Below are positions 1 to 8,009 of a stretch of DNA of 28,846 nt, one piece after another. The notes under the pieces are model-generated. The model saw only the letters and a list, made by a program, of their open reading frames with translations, did no database searches and had not been told where the DNA came from. The first letter of the stretch is position 1. Every line of letters starts with the position of its first letter. A program made the position numbers and the translations under genes. The DNA is from JBDSZL01 sp039925145 (GTDB lineage: Bacteria; Acidobacteriota; Vicinamibacteria; Vicinamibacterales; SCN-69-37): the NCBI GenBank assembly GCA_039925145.1, contig JBDSZL010000012.1, positions 1 to 28,846 on the forward strand, in the 5' to 3' direction.

Positions 1-2
1 CG

Positions 3-299
3 CTGCAGGACGAGCTCCGGCGAGTGCGAACCGAGATGGAGCGTCACGAAGTCGCCAGTCAGGCGTACGAGACGGCTGGGCTCCAAATTCTAGAACTCGC
101 GCAAACCGCCTATTCCTCGTATGTTGCAAAAAATCCGCACGAACAGGCGCGTTTGATAAAAACGCTGGTATCGAACTCCACGTTCGATCGCGGAAGTCTT
201 TCCCCCACCTACATTAAGCCGTTCGACGTATTCGCGAAAGGGAGTGAAACTGGAGATTGGCTCCTCGGGCTGGATTCGAACCAGCAACCCTCCGGTTAA
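3..299 (+). CDS. Serine recombinase family protein, C-terminal part (5' end outside window)
   Basis: The frame is open to the left edge, so this is only the last 98 codons. The visible part has the charged helix and the closing block typical of large serine recombinases of mobile elements: the stretch LVSNSTFDRGSLSPTYIKPF matches the usual '(L)SNCTFDRGSLxxTYRKPFD' ending after the recombinase and zinc-ribbon domains. The catalytic N-terminus is not in the window. The last dozen codons (from about GDWLLG onward) are read from the antisense strand of the tRNA-Asn gene, and the TAA stop at 297-299 lies opposite the anticodon loop. This arrangement suggests that the gene reached its present end by integration into the tRNA. 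The element would extend to the left. Family call fairly sure; whether the protein is active cannot be judged. Confidence 0.75.
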   Translation: MQDELRRVRTEMERHEVASQAYETAGLQILELAQTAYSSYVAKNPHEQARLIKTLVSNSTFDRGSLSPTYIKPFDVFAKGSETGDWLLGLDSNQQPSG

Positions 300-332
300 C
301 AGCCGGATGCTCTGCCGTTGAGCTACCGAGGA
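258..332 (-). tRNA. tRNA-Asn (anticodon GTT)
   Basis: On the minus strand a full cloverleaf can be drawn: acceptor stem TCCTCGG/CCGAGGA, anticodon stem TCCGG/CCGGA with loop CTGTTAA (anticodon GTT, opposite bases 298-300), and T arm GCTGG/CCAGC with a TTCGAAT loop. The discriminator base is G (261) and a CCA end is encoded at 260-258. Without CCA the gene is 72 nt. The 3' half of the tRNA is overlapped, on the other strand, by the end of a serine recombinase gene, so this tRNA is the likely integration site of a mobile element. Confidence 0.95.
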
Positions 333-480
333 ACAGGGCGCGCGCCAACGCCGAGGGCGGATGCCGGCCACCAGGCCGGGCCTCGGGACGCCGGACGAAC
401 TCCCAATTCTAGGCCGTCGCCCGACCTGCGTGCAACACACTCGCGGCAACCCACCGGGTCCAGGCCTCGCTGCGGCGGCC

Positions 481-2514
481 TTAGCCCTTGTGATCCAACG
501 CCTCGCGCACGCGCTGATTCAGCGCCACGGCCGAGAACGGCTTCTGTAACAGCCGCACGCTGGCGGCCACCTCCCCGTGCTGCGCCACGGTGTCCGTCGT
601 GTAGCCGGACATGTACAGCACCTTGAGGCCAGGATGTGAGAGCGCGAGCCGCGCGAACAGCACGGGACCGGTCGAGCCGGGCATGATCACGTCGGTCACG
701 AGCAGATCCACGGCACGCTCCTGCGCCTGAAAGAGCGCCTCGGCCTCCTTCGGCCCGGCCGCGCCAAACACCCGATACCCGGCTCGCTCGAGCATGCGGC
801 ACGCGAGAATCCGCACGGGCTCCTCGTCCTCGACCACGCACACGGTCTCGGTGCCGACAGCAAGCACAGGCTGAGTCCCGGTGTGCGCCGGCGCCGGCCC
901 TCCACCGGCGGCGTGCGGGAGGTAGACCCTGAACGTGGTGCCCCGTCCAAGCTCGCTGTCCACCCAGACGTAGCCGCCACTCTGCTTGACGATCCCGTAG
1001 ACGGTCGCCAGGCCCAGCCCAATCCCCTTCCCCACCTCTTTCGTCGTGAAGAAGGGCTCGAACAGACGCTTCTTCGTCGCCTCGCTCATGCCCATGCCGG
1101 TATCGCTCACCGCGAGCATGGAGTAAGACCCCGGCTGAATGGCGACATCGGGCATGAACGACTGATCGAGCTCGACGTTTGCCGTCTCGACGAGCACACG
1201 CCCTCCGCCAGGCATGGCATCGCGCGCGTTGACAACCAGGTTCATGAGCACCTGTTCCAGTTGACTGCAATCGGCGCGCACCACGACCACCGCCGGATCG
1301 AGACGATGGACGAGCTCGACCTGCTCGCCGATGAGACGGCTCAGCATGTCCTCCATGCCTTCAGCGAGCCCGTTTAGATCGACGGCCGACAACTGCAGGA
1401 CCTGCTTGCGACTGAAAGCCAGAAGCTGCCGCGTCAATCCAGCAGCGCGATTGCCGGCCTTGACGACCTGGTCGAGATCGAATCGACGCGGGTCTTTCAG
1501 ATCGAATGTCTCGAGCACGAAGTCGGTGTAACCAAGCATTGCCGTGAGGAGGTTATTGAAATCGTGAGCGACGCCCCCAGCTAGATGCCCAATCGCGTCC
1601 ATCTTCTGCGCCTGCCGGAACTGCGCTTCGAGCGACTTGCGCTCGCTGATGTCGACTGCCACGCCGAGAAGGTTGGTCGGCTCGCCATTCTGATCGGGCA
1701 GCCGTCGCGCCAGGCCCCGCACCCAGTGCGTGGCGCCGTCGGGCCAGATCACCCTGAACTCCATTTCGAAGTCCATCGCCTCATTCGCCCGGCCACGTTC
1801 CACCGAGTCTTCAACCGCCTGGCGATCGTCCGGATGAATCAGCGCGAAGAACCCCTCTGCACTGGTCGGCGCCTGCTCCGTCGTCAACCCGAACACCGAC
1901 GCCATGGTGGCCGACCACGTGAGCCGGCGCGAGACGAGATCCAGCTCCCAGACGCCCATATGCGCCGCGCCCAACGCGAAGTTCGTCCGCTCGTCACTCG
2001 TGCGCAGCGCCGCTGCGTAGGCTTCGAGCGCGGCGGTCCGTTCCACCAGCTCGGCGGTACGGGCGACCACTTCCCGCTCGAGCATATGGCTGTAGCTGCC
2101 GCAATAGTCGCTGTAGGCCTTGAGGCGCAAGAGGTTGCGCACGCGCACCCGCAACTCGGCGCGATCGATTGGCTTGCTCAGAAAATCCTCGGCGCCGGCG
2201 TCGAGCCCGCCCATCAGCGCGGCGCGGTCGTCGAGCGCCGACACCATGATGATCGGAATGTTCGTCGTCGCGGGATTGCCCTTGACGATGGCGGCGACCT
2301 GGTTGCCGTCCATGCCGGGCATGAGCACGTCGAGCAGAATCAGGTCGGGCCGCTGTCTGGCGACGGCTGCCAGTGCTTCCTCCCCGTTGCCGGCCATGAG
2401 GAGCACGAACCCCTCGGGCGCGAGCATCGTCTCGAGCAATTGGCGGTTGGTGCACTCGTCATCCACGATGAGGATGCGGGGCGTGTGCGGCGCGCGATCG
2501 GGCAGGTGCTTCAC
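481..2514 (-). CDS. Hybrid sensor histidine kinase, REC-PAS-HisKA-HATPase-REC
   Basis: A 677-residue cytoplasmic phosphorelay protein. Domains in order: N-terminal receiver (residues 13-130, phospho-Asp D62 in LLDVLMPGMDG, Lys in LSKP), a short coiled linker, a PAS/PAC domain (about 175-293), HisKA with phospho-His H317 in GGVAHDFNN, HATPase (N box NLVVNARDAMP, G boxes DTGMGM and GKGIGLGLA), and a C-terminal receiver with D608 in LLVTDVIMPG. No membrane segment is visible. A longer reading frame exists, but the GTG at 2514 is preferred because it gives a 4-bp GTGA overlap with the stop of the receiver gene upstream, implying translational coupling. It is the last gene of a three-gene operon. 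The AHDFNN-type kinase with terminal REC is a common architecture; input signal and output are unknown. Confidence 0.92.
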   Translation of the reverse strand: MKHLPDRAPHTPRILIVDDECTNRQLLETMLAPEGFVLLMAGNGEEALAAVARQRPDLILLDVLMPGMDGNQVAAIVKGNPATTNIPIIMVSALDDRAALMGGLDAGAEDFLSKPIDRAELRVRVRNLLRLKAYSDYCGSYSHMLEREVVARTAELVERTAALEAYAAALRTSDERTNFALGAAHMGVWELDLVSRRLTWSATMASVFGLTTEQAPTSAEGFFALIHPDDRQAVEDSVERGRANEAMDFEMEFRVIWPDGATHWVRGLARRLPDQNGEPTNLLGVAVDISERKSLEAQFRQAQKMDAIGHLAGGVAHDFNNLLTAMLGYTDFVLETFDLKDPRRFDLDQVVKAGNRAAGLTRQLLAFSRKQVLQLSAVDLNGLAEGMEDMLSRLIGEQVELVHRLDPAVVVVRADCSQLEQVLMNLVVNARDAMPGGGRVLVETANVELDQSFMPDVAIQPGSYSMLAVSDTGMGMSEATKKRLFEPFFTTKEVGKGIGLGLATVYGIVKQSGGYVWVDSELGRGTTFRVYLPHAAGGGPAPAHTGTQPVLAVGTETVCVVEDEEPVRILACRMLERAGYRVFGAAGPKEAEALFQAQERAVDLLVTDVIMPGSTGPVLFARLALSHPGLKVLYMSGYTTDTVAQHGEVAASVRLLQKPFSAVALNQRVREALDHKG

Positions 2515-2879
2515 GCGCGCCCCAGTTGCGCAGCGACGGTGGCCAGAAATTCCTGATAGGCCATCGGCTTGGCGATGTACCCATCGCACCCGGCGGCGCG
2601 AATGCGTTCCTCATCGCCTTTCATCGCGAGCGCCGTGAGCGCGATCACTGGAATGGCAGACGTGGCAGCGCCGCGCTTGAGCAGCCCGGTTGCCTCCAGG
2701 CCATCCATCCCCGGCAACTGAATGTCCATGAGGATCAACTCCGGCTGCTCGGCTGCGGCCATCGCCAGGCCAGCCTCGGCATCGGTAGCGCTCAACACGG
2801 TGTGCCCGGCCGACTCGAGCAGAAAGATCGACAGCGTCATGTTGGCGGCGTTGTCTTCGATGATCAGAATCTTGGCCAT
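2511..2879 (-). CDS. Single-domain response regulator (DivK/CheY-like)
   Basis: The 122-residue protein is a lone receiver domain without output domain. It shows the acidic pocket (IIEDN near residue 7), the phospho-acceptor in LILMDIQLPGMDG (about residue 52), the Thr of IALTA and the conserved Lys in YIAKPM. The IEDN start and QLPGMDGLE motif are typical of DivK-like shuttle receivers. It sits between two hybrid kinases on the same strand, 5 bp after the stop of the upstream kinase and overlapping the downstream kinase by 4 bp. It probably passes phosphoryl groups between them or acts through protein contact; that role is inferred from context. Confidence 0.92.
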   Translation of the reverse strand: MAKILIIEDNAANMTLSIFLLESAGHTVLSATDAEAGLAMAAAEQPELILMDIQLPGMDGLEATGLLKRGAATSAIPVIALTALAMKGDEERIRAAGCDGYIAKPMAYQEFLATVAAQLGRA

Positions 2880-2884
2880 ATATG

Positions 2885-5392
2885 TCAGGAAGGCGAGGGA
2901 CGCCCGGCCATGGCCCGACGCACCTGCGCCTTGAATCGATCGCTGTCGAACTCACCCTTCTTCATGATGGTGGCGACGTTGCGACTCATCCGGCCTCGAT
3001 CGTCATCGTCGATCTCCTTCGCCGTGACCATCAGGATAGGAATGTGGGCGGTGTGGGGATCGGCCTCGAGAGCCGCGGCGACGTCGAAGCCGTTCATGAC
3101 GGGCATCATGACGTCGAGGATGATCAGATCGGGCAGCTCGCGCCTCGCGGTCTCAATCGCGTCGAGTCCGTCGTGGGCGCGGAGCACCGGACTCGCGAGA
3201 CCGGTCAAGCGGGCGGCGATCAGATCGACCGCCTTCGGGTCGTCATCGACCACCAGCACCTTGAGCGTGCGTCCGTCGGTCACGGGAAACAGCCCGAGGT
3301 CGAGCAGCGACTCGTAGAGCTCCTGGCGCGAGATCGGCTTCTGCATCACGGCCGCTGCGCCGAGCGAAAGGCCCTTTGTCGCGTCGGCCACGATGGAGAT
3401 GATGACGACAGGCACACGTCTGAGCTCCGGGATCCGCTTGAGCCGGCCGAGGAATGCCCATCCATCCATGTTCGGCAGCATGATGTCGAGCGTGATCAAG
3501 GAGAGTGGCTGTTGAATGGCGAGCATCAAGGCCGCTTCGGCAGACGCCGCGTGCAGCACGACAAACCCCTCGGTCTCGAGGTGCACGCGCAACAACTCGG
3601 CGGATTTGAAGTCGTCTTCAACGACCAGGACCGTGCGCGGGCCCGCAGGTTCTGCCACCGTCGGCGCCGGAGTCAGCGCCTTTGTCGCAGAGACGCTGAC
3701 GGCTTCCGCCACCGCGCGCACCGGCAGCCAGACCGTGAAAGATGAACCCTCGCCCACGGCGCTTTCGGCCGCGGCCGTGCCACCGTGCAAGTCGGACAGC
3801 AACTTCACCAGCGCCAACCCGAGACCCGTCCCCTCGAACTTGCGCGCCAGCCCGCTGTCGATTTGCGTGAACGGCTGAAAGAGCATGAGCAGTTCCGCCG
3901 GCGCGATGCCGATGCCGTTGTCGGAGACACTCAACTCGAGAAACCGGGTGAAGTGATGATTGGGCAAGGCGAAACTGCGCGCTGGGCGCGAACCCCGGCG
4001 CGAGCCGACCTCGCTGCGATCGACCAGATGCGCACGCAGAACGACTTCTCCCCCCTCGTTGGTGAACTTCACCGCATTGGACAGGAGGTTGTAGAGAATC
4101 TGCTTGAGCTTGCGCGGATCGGCCACGAACGATCCCAGATGATCCCCCGCGTCGAGCTTCAGGCGAATCTGTCTCTCGGCCGCTTTCTCCCTGACGATCG
4201 ACAGGCTGTTGGCCAGCACCGACGCCAGATCGACCGGCTCCAGATCCAGCTGCATCTTGCCGGCCTCGATCTTAGACAGATCGAGAATGTCGTTGATGAG
4301 CGAGAGTAGATGCTTGCCACTGCTGAAGATGTCGCCGATGAAGCCGCGCTGCTGATCGGTCATCTGGCCCATCAGCCCGTCTTTGAGGACTTCGGAGAAG
4401 CCGATGATCGCGTTGAGCGGTGTTCGCAGCTCGTGCGACATGTTGGCGAGGAATTCGGATTTCATCCGGCTCGCGGCTTCGAGCTCGACGTTCTTCTGGC
4501 GCAGCGCCTGCTCGAACCGTCTCAGATCAGTGACGTCGCGCGCGGCGGCGAACACGCCCTGCAGCCTGCGATCGCGATCGTGAAAGATGGTCGCGTTGTA
4601 CGAGACGTGTGTCAGCGTGCCGTCACGGGCTCGCGCGGTCAGCTCGTAGTTGGTGACGCGCCCCTCGGTGAGCACGCGGTGGATGCCGGCCTCGGCGCGA
4701 ACGGGGTCGGTGAAGCAGTTGCCGAACGGCGCGCCGATGAGCTCGTCGCGCGTGCAGCCCGTCAGTGCTTCGGTCTGCTTGTTCACGTCGGTGATGATGC
4801 CGCGCGGGTCGGTCGCCATCAGCGCGTCGATGTTCGACTCGATGAGCGAGCGCGTGTAGAAGTGCTGGTCGCGAAGGCGCTGGTCGAGCTTCTTGCGCTC
4901 CTCCTCCACTTCCTGGCGCGCGGTGTTGTCGGTGCCAATCAACAGATAGCCGATGATGCCGTCTTCGGTGTCCCGCAGTGCGGTCACGGAGACGACCGCC
5001 GGAAAGCGGCTGCCGTCCTTGCGGATGTATGTCAGCTCGTAGATGTCTTCGATGCCGCGCGACGCCTTGAAGACGAGCGCTTCGAACCCGGGCGTGATCA
5101 GCGTGCCGATGGACGCGCTGAGCGCCTTGGCGCGGGCCACGACCTCCTGCGGGTCCGAGATATCTGCGGGGGTGATCTGGTTGACGACTTCGGCGGCGGC
5201 GTAACCCAGCATGCGCTCGGCGCCGACATTGAAGATCTGGATGACGCCCTTTTCGTCGGTGGCGATACTCGAGAAGTTTGCGCTGTTGAAGATCGCGGCC
5301 TGCAGGGCTCCGGTCTTGAGCAGCGCCTCGGCGTGCCGCGAGTCCTTGCCGCGGTCGCTGCCCTCGATCGCGACGATGTCCGCAATCCCCAT
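2885..5392 (-). CDS. Hybrid sensor histidine kinase, PAS-PAS-HisKA-HATPase-REC-REC
   Basis: An 835-residue soluble kinase and first gene of the three-gene signalling operon. Two PAS domains (about 30-160 and 175-295) are followed by a coiled region, HisKA with H320 in ANMSHELRTPLN, HATPase (N box NLLSNAVKFT, G1 DNGIGI, G2 GTGLGLALVK), then two receivers with phospho-Asp D636 (LITLDIMLPNMDG) and D760 (LIILDVMMPVMNG). The ATG at 5392 has a good ribosome binding site (AAGGAG about 8 nt upstream on the minus strand). With the downstream receiver and second kinase the operon encodes five receiver domains in all, which points to a branched phosphorelay. No DNA-binding output gene is adjacent. No membrane segments, so the PAS domains probably sense a cytoplasmic signal. 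Confidence 0.93.
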   Translation of the reverse strand: MGIADIVAIEGSDRGKDSRHAEALLKTGALQAAIFNSANFSSIATDEKGVIQIFNVGAERMLGYAAAEVVNQITPADISDPQEVVARAKALSASIGTLITPGFEALVFKASRGIEDIYELTYIRKDGSRFPAVVSVTALRDTEDGIIGYLLIGTDNTARQEVEEERKKLDQRLRDQHFYTRSLIESNIDALMATDPRGIITDVNKQTEALTGCTRDELIGAPFGNCFTDPVRAEAGIHRVLTEGRVTNYELTARARDGTLTHVSYNATIFHDRDRRLQGVFAAARDVTDLRRFEQALRQKNVELEAASRMKSEFLANMSHELRTPLNAIIGFSEVLKDGLMGQMTDQQRGFIGDIFSSGKHLLSLINDILDLSKIEAGKMQLDLEPVDLASVLANSLSIVREKAAERQIRLKLDAGDHLGSFVADPRKLKQILYNLLSNAVKFTNEGGEVVLRAHLVDRSEVGSRRGSRPARSFALPNHHFTRFLELSVSDNGIGIAPAELLMLFQPFTQIDSGLARKFEGTGLGLALVKLLSDLHGGTAAAESAVGEGSSFTVWLPVRAVAEAVSVSATKALTPAPTVAEPAGPRTVLVVEDDFKSAELLRVHLETEGFVVLHAASAEAALMLAIQQPLSLITLDIMLPNMDGWAFLGRLKRIPELRRVPVVIISIVADATKGLSLGAAAVMQKPISRQELYESLLDLGLFPVTDGRTLKVLVVDDDPKAVDLIAARLTGLASPVLRAHDGLDAIETARRELPDLIILDVMMPVMNGFDVAAALEADPHTAHIPILMVTAKEIDDDDRGRMSRNVATIMKKGEFDSDRFKAQVRRAMAGRPSPS

Positions 5393-5691
5393 CGATCTGC
5401 TCCTTACACCGTTGGCCGACGTCGTGCCGTCTCGAGGCCTCGCGGCGCTCGAAGACGGCAGCTTGCCTGTAGATGGTGCCCTGACAGGGGCTTGCGAGGG
5501 TGTTCAAGGGGGAACACTGCGCCAGGACGCCGGAGTCACCGGTGTGCCGTACGCCACGCGCTCGATTGTAGGGAGACGTGCCCACCAGCGTATCGGCCGA
5601 TCGACACGCGGGCTGCAGCCGCGCCGATTGCCGGCCATCGGCGAGATCGCGTTTGCTGGGAGCAAATGCAGACGAATAGGGAGACTGACGA
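5393..5691. other. Intergenic region upstream of the kinase operon
   Basis: About 300 bp with no convincing gene on either strand; the open frames here are short and look like shadows. It must hold the promoter of the minus-strand kinase operon, but I could not pick -35/-10 boxes with confidence. The left end carries the Shine-Dalgarno of the kinase gene starting at 5392. Confidence 0.5.
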
Positions 5692-5725
5692 CGGGTGAGC
5701 CGACGGGATACCGTCGTCTCACCCG
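5692..5725 (-). terminator. Strong hairpin downstream of the OsmC-family gene
   Basis: Bases 5692-5706 and 5711-5725 form a 15-position stem with a single mismatch (5700 against 5717) closed by a GATA loop. It lies 27 bp after the stop of the OsmC-family gene and before the kinase operon on the same strand. No T-run follows the stem on the minus strand, so it is either a terminator of the U-tract-less kind or an mRNA 3'-end stabiliser. Confidence 0.55.
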
Positions 5726-5751
5726 CACATCAGCGGGTTCTCGCCAAATCT

Positions 5752-6195
5752 CTACTTGACGCTGACGTTGACCTCAATCGTCATCGCGGGACGCAGCGCG
5801 TTCGACACCGGACACTTGCCCTCGGCTTCCTTCGCCTTGGCCTCGAAGTCGGCCGCGCTCATGCCGGTGAGCCCTTCGGCGGTGAGATCCAGCCGCGACG
5901 TCGTGATCTTGATGCCCGCATCCCCCTTGTCGGCGGTGACCGTGCAGGTTACGTGTGTCGCCTTTGTGGTCGCGTTGTTACGGCCGAGCATGCCGGCCAC
6001 GACCATTGCGTAGCAGGTCGCGTGCGCCGCGGCAATCAGCTCCTCGGGGCTCGTGCTGCCCTGCTCCGTTTCGGCGATTCGTTTTGGGAACGTGACGGGC
6101 AGCGTGAACGCCCCGGTGCCGGCCTTTACCTGACCGGAGCCCTCCATGATGGTGCCCTGCCAGTCGATCGTCGTCTGTCGTGAGAATGTCGCCAT
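5752..6195 (-). CDS. OsmC/Ohr family peroxiredoxin-like protein
   Basis: The 147-residue protein fits the OsmC family, thiol-dependent enzymes that reduce organic hydroperoxides in the cytoplasm. Both reactive cysteines are visible: one in AAHATCYAMV (about residue 62) and one in EGKCPVSNAL (about 126), together with the family's STSPEELIAAAHATC block. It begins with MATFSRQTTIDWQG, close to OsmC rather than Ohr. The ATG at 6195 is chosen over a longer frame because a clear GGAGG lies 10 nt upstream. It is a single gene, ending before a strong hairpin. The gene is full length for the family. Confidence 0.93.
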   Translation of the reverse strand: MATFSRQTTIDWQGTIMEGSGQVKAGTGAFTLPVTFPKRIAETEQGSTSPEELIAAAHATCYAMVVAGMLGRNNATTKATHVTCTVTADKGDAGIKITTSRLDLTAEGLTGMSAADFEAKAKEAEGKCPVSNALRPAMTIEVNVSVK

Positions 6196-6247
6196 GTCTG
6201 TTAAGCCTCCTGAATGCGCTGGGTCTGTCGCGGACTGGGCGATGCGC

Positions 6248-6868
6248 TCAGGCCGCAGGTCGTTTGATCTTCTTTCGTGCGCCGCCCTTGGCGCTCGTCC
6301 CGAGCTGCACGATGGCACCGGCCCCCGCGAGCGCGAATCCCATCACGCTGTACATCCATCCGCCGCTGAGCGGATACACCAGCCACACGGTCCCGGCCGA
6401 AGCGGCGTGCAGCGCAGCCGGATGTCCCAGCAAGGCTGATGCGCCGACGATGAGCGTCCATGCCCCGGCGAGGGAGGTGCCGATGATGACGACCCAGCGT
6501 GCGACGGACAATGCACCGAGGGCGCCAAGGACGCAGACGATCACGAGCACCACGGTCGGCGGATCGCCGCCGACGAATCGCCAGACCAGGTGCAGCGCCA
6601 AAGCCGCCAGGCCCGCGCCGATCAGCCCCACGCCCGTGAAGTAGGCGACGATCATCAGCACCGCACCGACGACACCGCCCGCCAGCGCCGCCAGGACCAG
6701 GGACATCGTGCTCGTCGTGCCCATGAACGACGTCGTCACCATCGCGCCGAGGATGAACCCATACAGGCCGAGGACGAAGCGAAACAGACGGTATCCCGCA
6801 AAGCAGGACAGCAGCCCGCCAACCGTAAGGATGACGGCGGCAGGCGTGGCATAGGACGCCGGGAGCAT
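6248..6868 (-). CDS. DUF4203 (TMEM198-like) multi-pass membrane protein
   Basis: A 206-residue, very hydrophobic protein with about six to seven predicted membrane segments and a basic C-terminal tail (GARKKIKRPAA). The opening AAVILTVGGLLSCFAGYRLFR and the FILGAMV and GALxGG-like blocks recall the DUF4203/TMEM198 family, which in bacteria has no established role. The start at 6868 lies only 9 bp from the start of the divergent gene at 6878, so the promoters of the two genes must overlap the opposite coding regions, or one of the starts is further inside. Family call is moderate. Confidence 0.75.
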   Translation of the reverse strand: MLPASYATPAAVILTVGGLLSCFAGYRLFRFVLGLYGFILGAMVTTSFMGTTSTMSLVLAALAGGVVGAVLMIVAYFTGVGLIGAGLAALALHLVWRFVGGDPPTVVLVIVCVLGALGALSVARWVVIIGTSLAGAWTLIVGASALLGHPAALHAASAGTVWLVYPLSGGWMYSVMGFALAGAGAIVQLGTSAKGGARKKIKRPAA

Positions 6869-6877
6869 CCGGCGATT

Positions 6878-7879
6878 ATGTCATCATCAACAGCAGCTTT
6901 GATGAGGCGACGCCGCGTAGTCAGCATCATTCTGTCGATCGCGGGGTTCGTCCTCCTCGCGTGGCTCATCCGCAAAACAGGCATCGAGAAGGTTCGCGAT
7001 GGGCTGCTCACGGTGGGCTGGGGATTTGGCGTCATCCTCGCGCTGTCTTTCACGCGATTCGTTCTTCGGTCGTACGCGTGGATGCTGCTGCTCGAGCACC
7101 CGGCGCCCTTGCGCGCTGCCGTGGCCGCGACCATCAGCGGAGACGCGCTCGGCAACGTGACGCCACTGGGACTCGCCGCCAGTGAGCCCGCCAAATCGGT
7201 GTATCTCACAGCCCATGCGCCGGCAACGCACAGCTTTGCCGCGCTCACCGCCGAGAACTTCTTTTACAGCGTCTCAGTGGCGATTTACATCTGCATCGGT
7301 GGCGTGGCGCTGCTCTCGGCGTTCACGCTCTCGCCTGCCGTGCGTATCTACGGATGCATCAGCCTCGCTGCCATGGGGTTGGTCCTCGGCACGGCTGCGT
7401 GGATTGCTTTGCGCAAGCCGGCTGCCGCGAGCGCGCTCATCGCGCGTGTGCCGTCACGTCGGGTAGCCGGTTTGCTCGAACGGGTGCAGCAGCTCGAAGC
7501 GCGCGCCTACGGCGCTGTCGCGCGGCACGATGCCCCCATCGGGCGCGTCGTGCTCGTCGAGGCGGTTTTTCATCTCGTGAGCCTCGCCGAGTGCTGGTAC
7601 ACACTCTGGCTGCTCACGGGAGCATCCCAGCTGCTGGCCGCGCTCGCGTTCGACAGCGTGAACCGGGTCATCAACGTCGCATTCCGCGTGATTCCATTTC
7701 GGTGGGGCGTGGATCAGGCCGCCGCCAGCGCCGTGGCCGACTCGGTGGGCGTGCGCCCAGATGTCGCGATCGTCCTCGCGCTCGTCCGCACCTCGCGGCT
7801 CATCGTCTGGGCCGCTGTGGGGTTTGTGATCTGGGCGAGAAACGGAGCCAGAAAAGATGGCTCGCGGCTCGGGGCTTGA
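6878..7879 (+). CDS. UPF0104 / lysylphosphatidylglycerol synthase transmembrane-domain family protein
   Basis: A 333-residue inner-membrane protein with around seven to eight hydrophobic segments. The pattern of an N-terminal TM followed by 'RxTGIxxV', the FTRFVLRSYAW helix, SGDALGNVTPLG and the late FDSVNRVINVAFRVIPFRWGVDQ block fits the UPF0104/PF03706 family, whose members resemble the flippase part of MprF and hopanoid- or glycan-linked membrane proteins. The substrate is unknown. The ATG at 6878 is preceded by GGGAG 12 nt upstream; an ATG at 6902 is an alternative. The last eight codons (KDGSRLGA and stop) are encoded by the heptad repeat array that begins at 7854, so the natural C-terminus has been overwritten or extended by repeat DNA. 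Confidence 0.82.
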   Translation: MSSSTAALMRRRRVVSIILSIAGFVLLAWLIRKTGIEKVRDGLLTVGWGFGVILALSFTRFVLRSYAWMLLLEHPAPLRAAVAATISGDALGNVTPLGLAASEPAKSVYLTAHAPATHSFAALTAENFFYSVSVAIYICIGGVALLSAFTLSPAVRIYGCISLAAMGLVLGTAAWIALRKPAAASALIARVPSRRVAGLLERVQQLEARAYGAVARHDAPIGRVVLVEAVFHLVSLAECWYTLWLLTGASQLLAALAFDSVNRVINVAFRVIPFRWGVDQAAASAVADSVGVRPDVAIVLALVRTSRLIVWAAVGFVIWARNGARKDGSRLGA

Positions 7880-8000
7880 GGAAGATGGCTCGGGGCTTGG
7901 GGAAGATGGCTCGCGGCTTGGGGCTTGAGGAAGATGGCTCGCGGCTTGGGGCTTGGGGCTCGGGGCTCGGGGCTTGAGGAAGATGGCTCGGGGCTTGGGG
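7854..8000 (+). repeat. Heptad repeat array A (21 units of 7 bp, G-rich on + strand)
   Basis: Exactly 147 bp resolve into 21 heptamers without a phase break. Units are CTCGCGG, CTCGGGG, CTTGGGG and CTTGAGG (consensus CTYGRGG), punctuated by AAGATGG at 7854, 7882, 7903, 7931 and 7980. Each AAGATGG is followed by two to six CTYGRGG units. The array starts inside the 3' end of the UPF0104-family gene and supplies its stop codon (TGA within CTTGAGG). The G-rich strand is the sense strand of that gene. A second array in inverse orientation starts 9 bp further on. Confidence 0.95.
7948..7972 (+). other. Potential intramolecular G-quadruplex within array A
   Basis: Four GGGG tracts at 7948-7951, 7955-7958, 7962-7965 and 7969-7972 are separated by 3-nt loops (CTT, CTC, CTC). 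This meets the strict G4 pattern (four G-tracts of at least 3, loops of 1-7) on the strand that would also be transcribed as the 3' tail of the UPF0104-family mRNA. Formation in vivo is not shown. Confidence 0.8.
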
Positions 8001-8009
8001 CAGTGCCTC

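Noticed and set aside
4310..5698. 462-codon open frame on the plus strand across the first hybrid kinase gene
   Set aside because: It is antisense to a well-supported kinase; its sequence is Val/Asp/Arg-rich with no family motif, as expected for a shadow of a GC-rich gene.
6590..6877. Longer N-terminus of the UPF0104-family gene
   Set aside because: The extra 96 codons are antisense to the DUF4203 gene and very polar (His/Arg/Asp/Gln), unlike a membrane protein start; ATG at 6878 fits better.
7854..8000. Telomere of a linear replicon
   Set aside because: The heptads resemble telomeric repeats in size and G content, but they are internal, interrupted by other units, and present in both orientations between ordinary genes.
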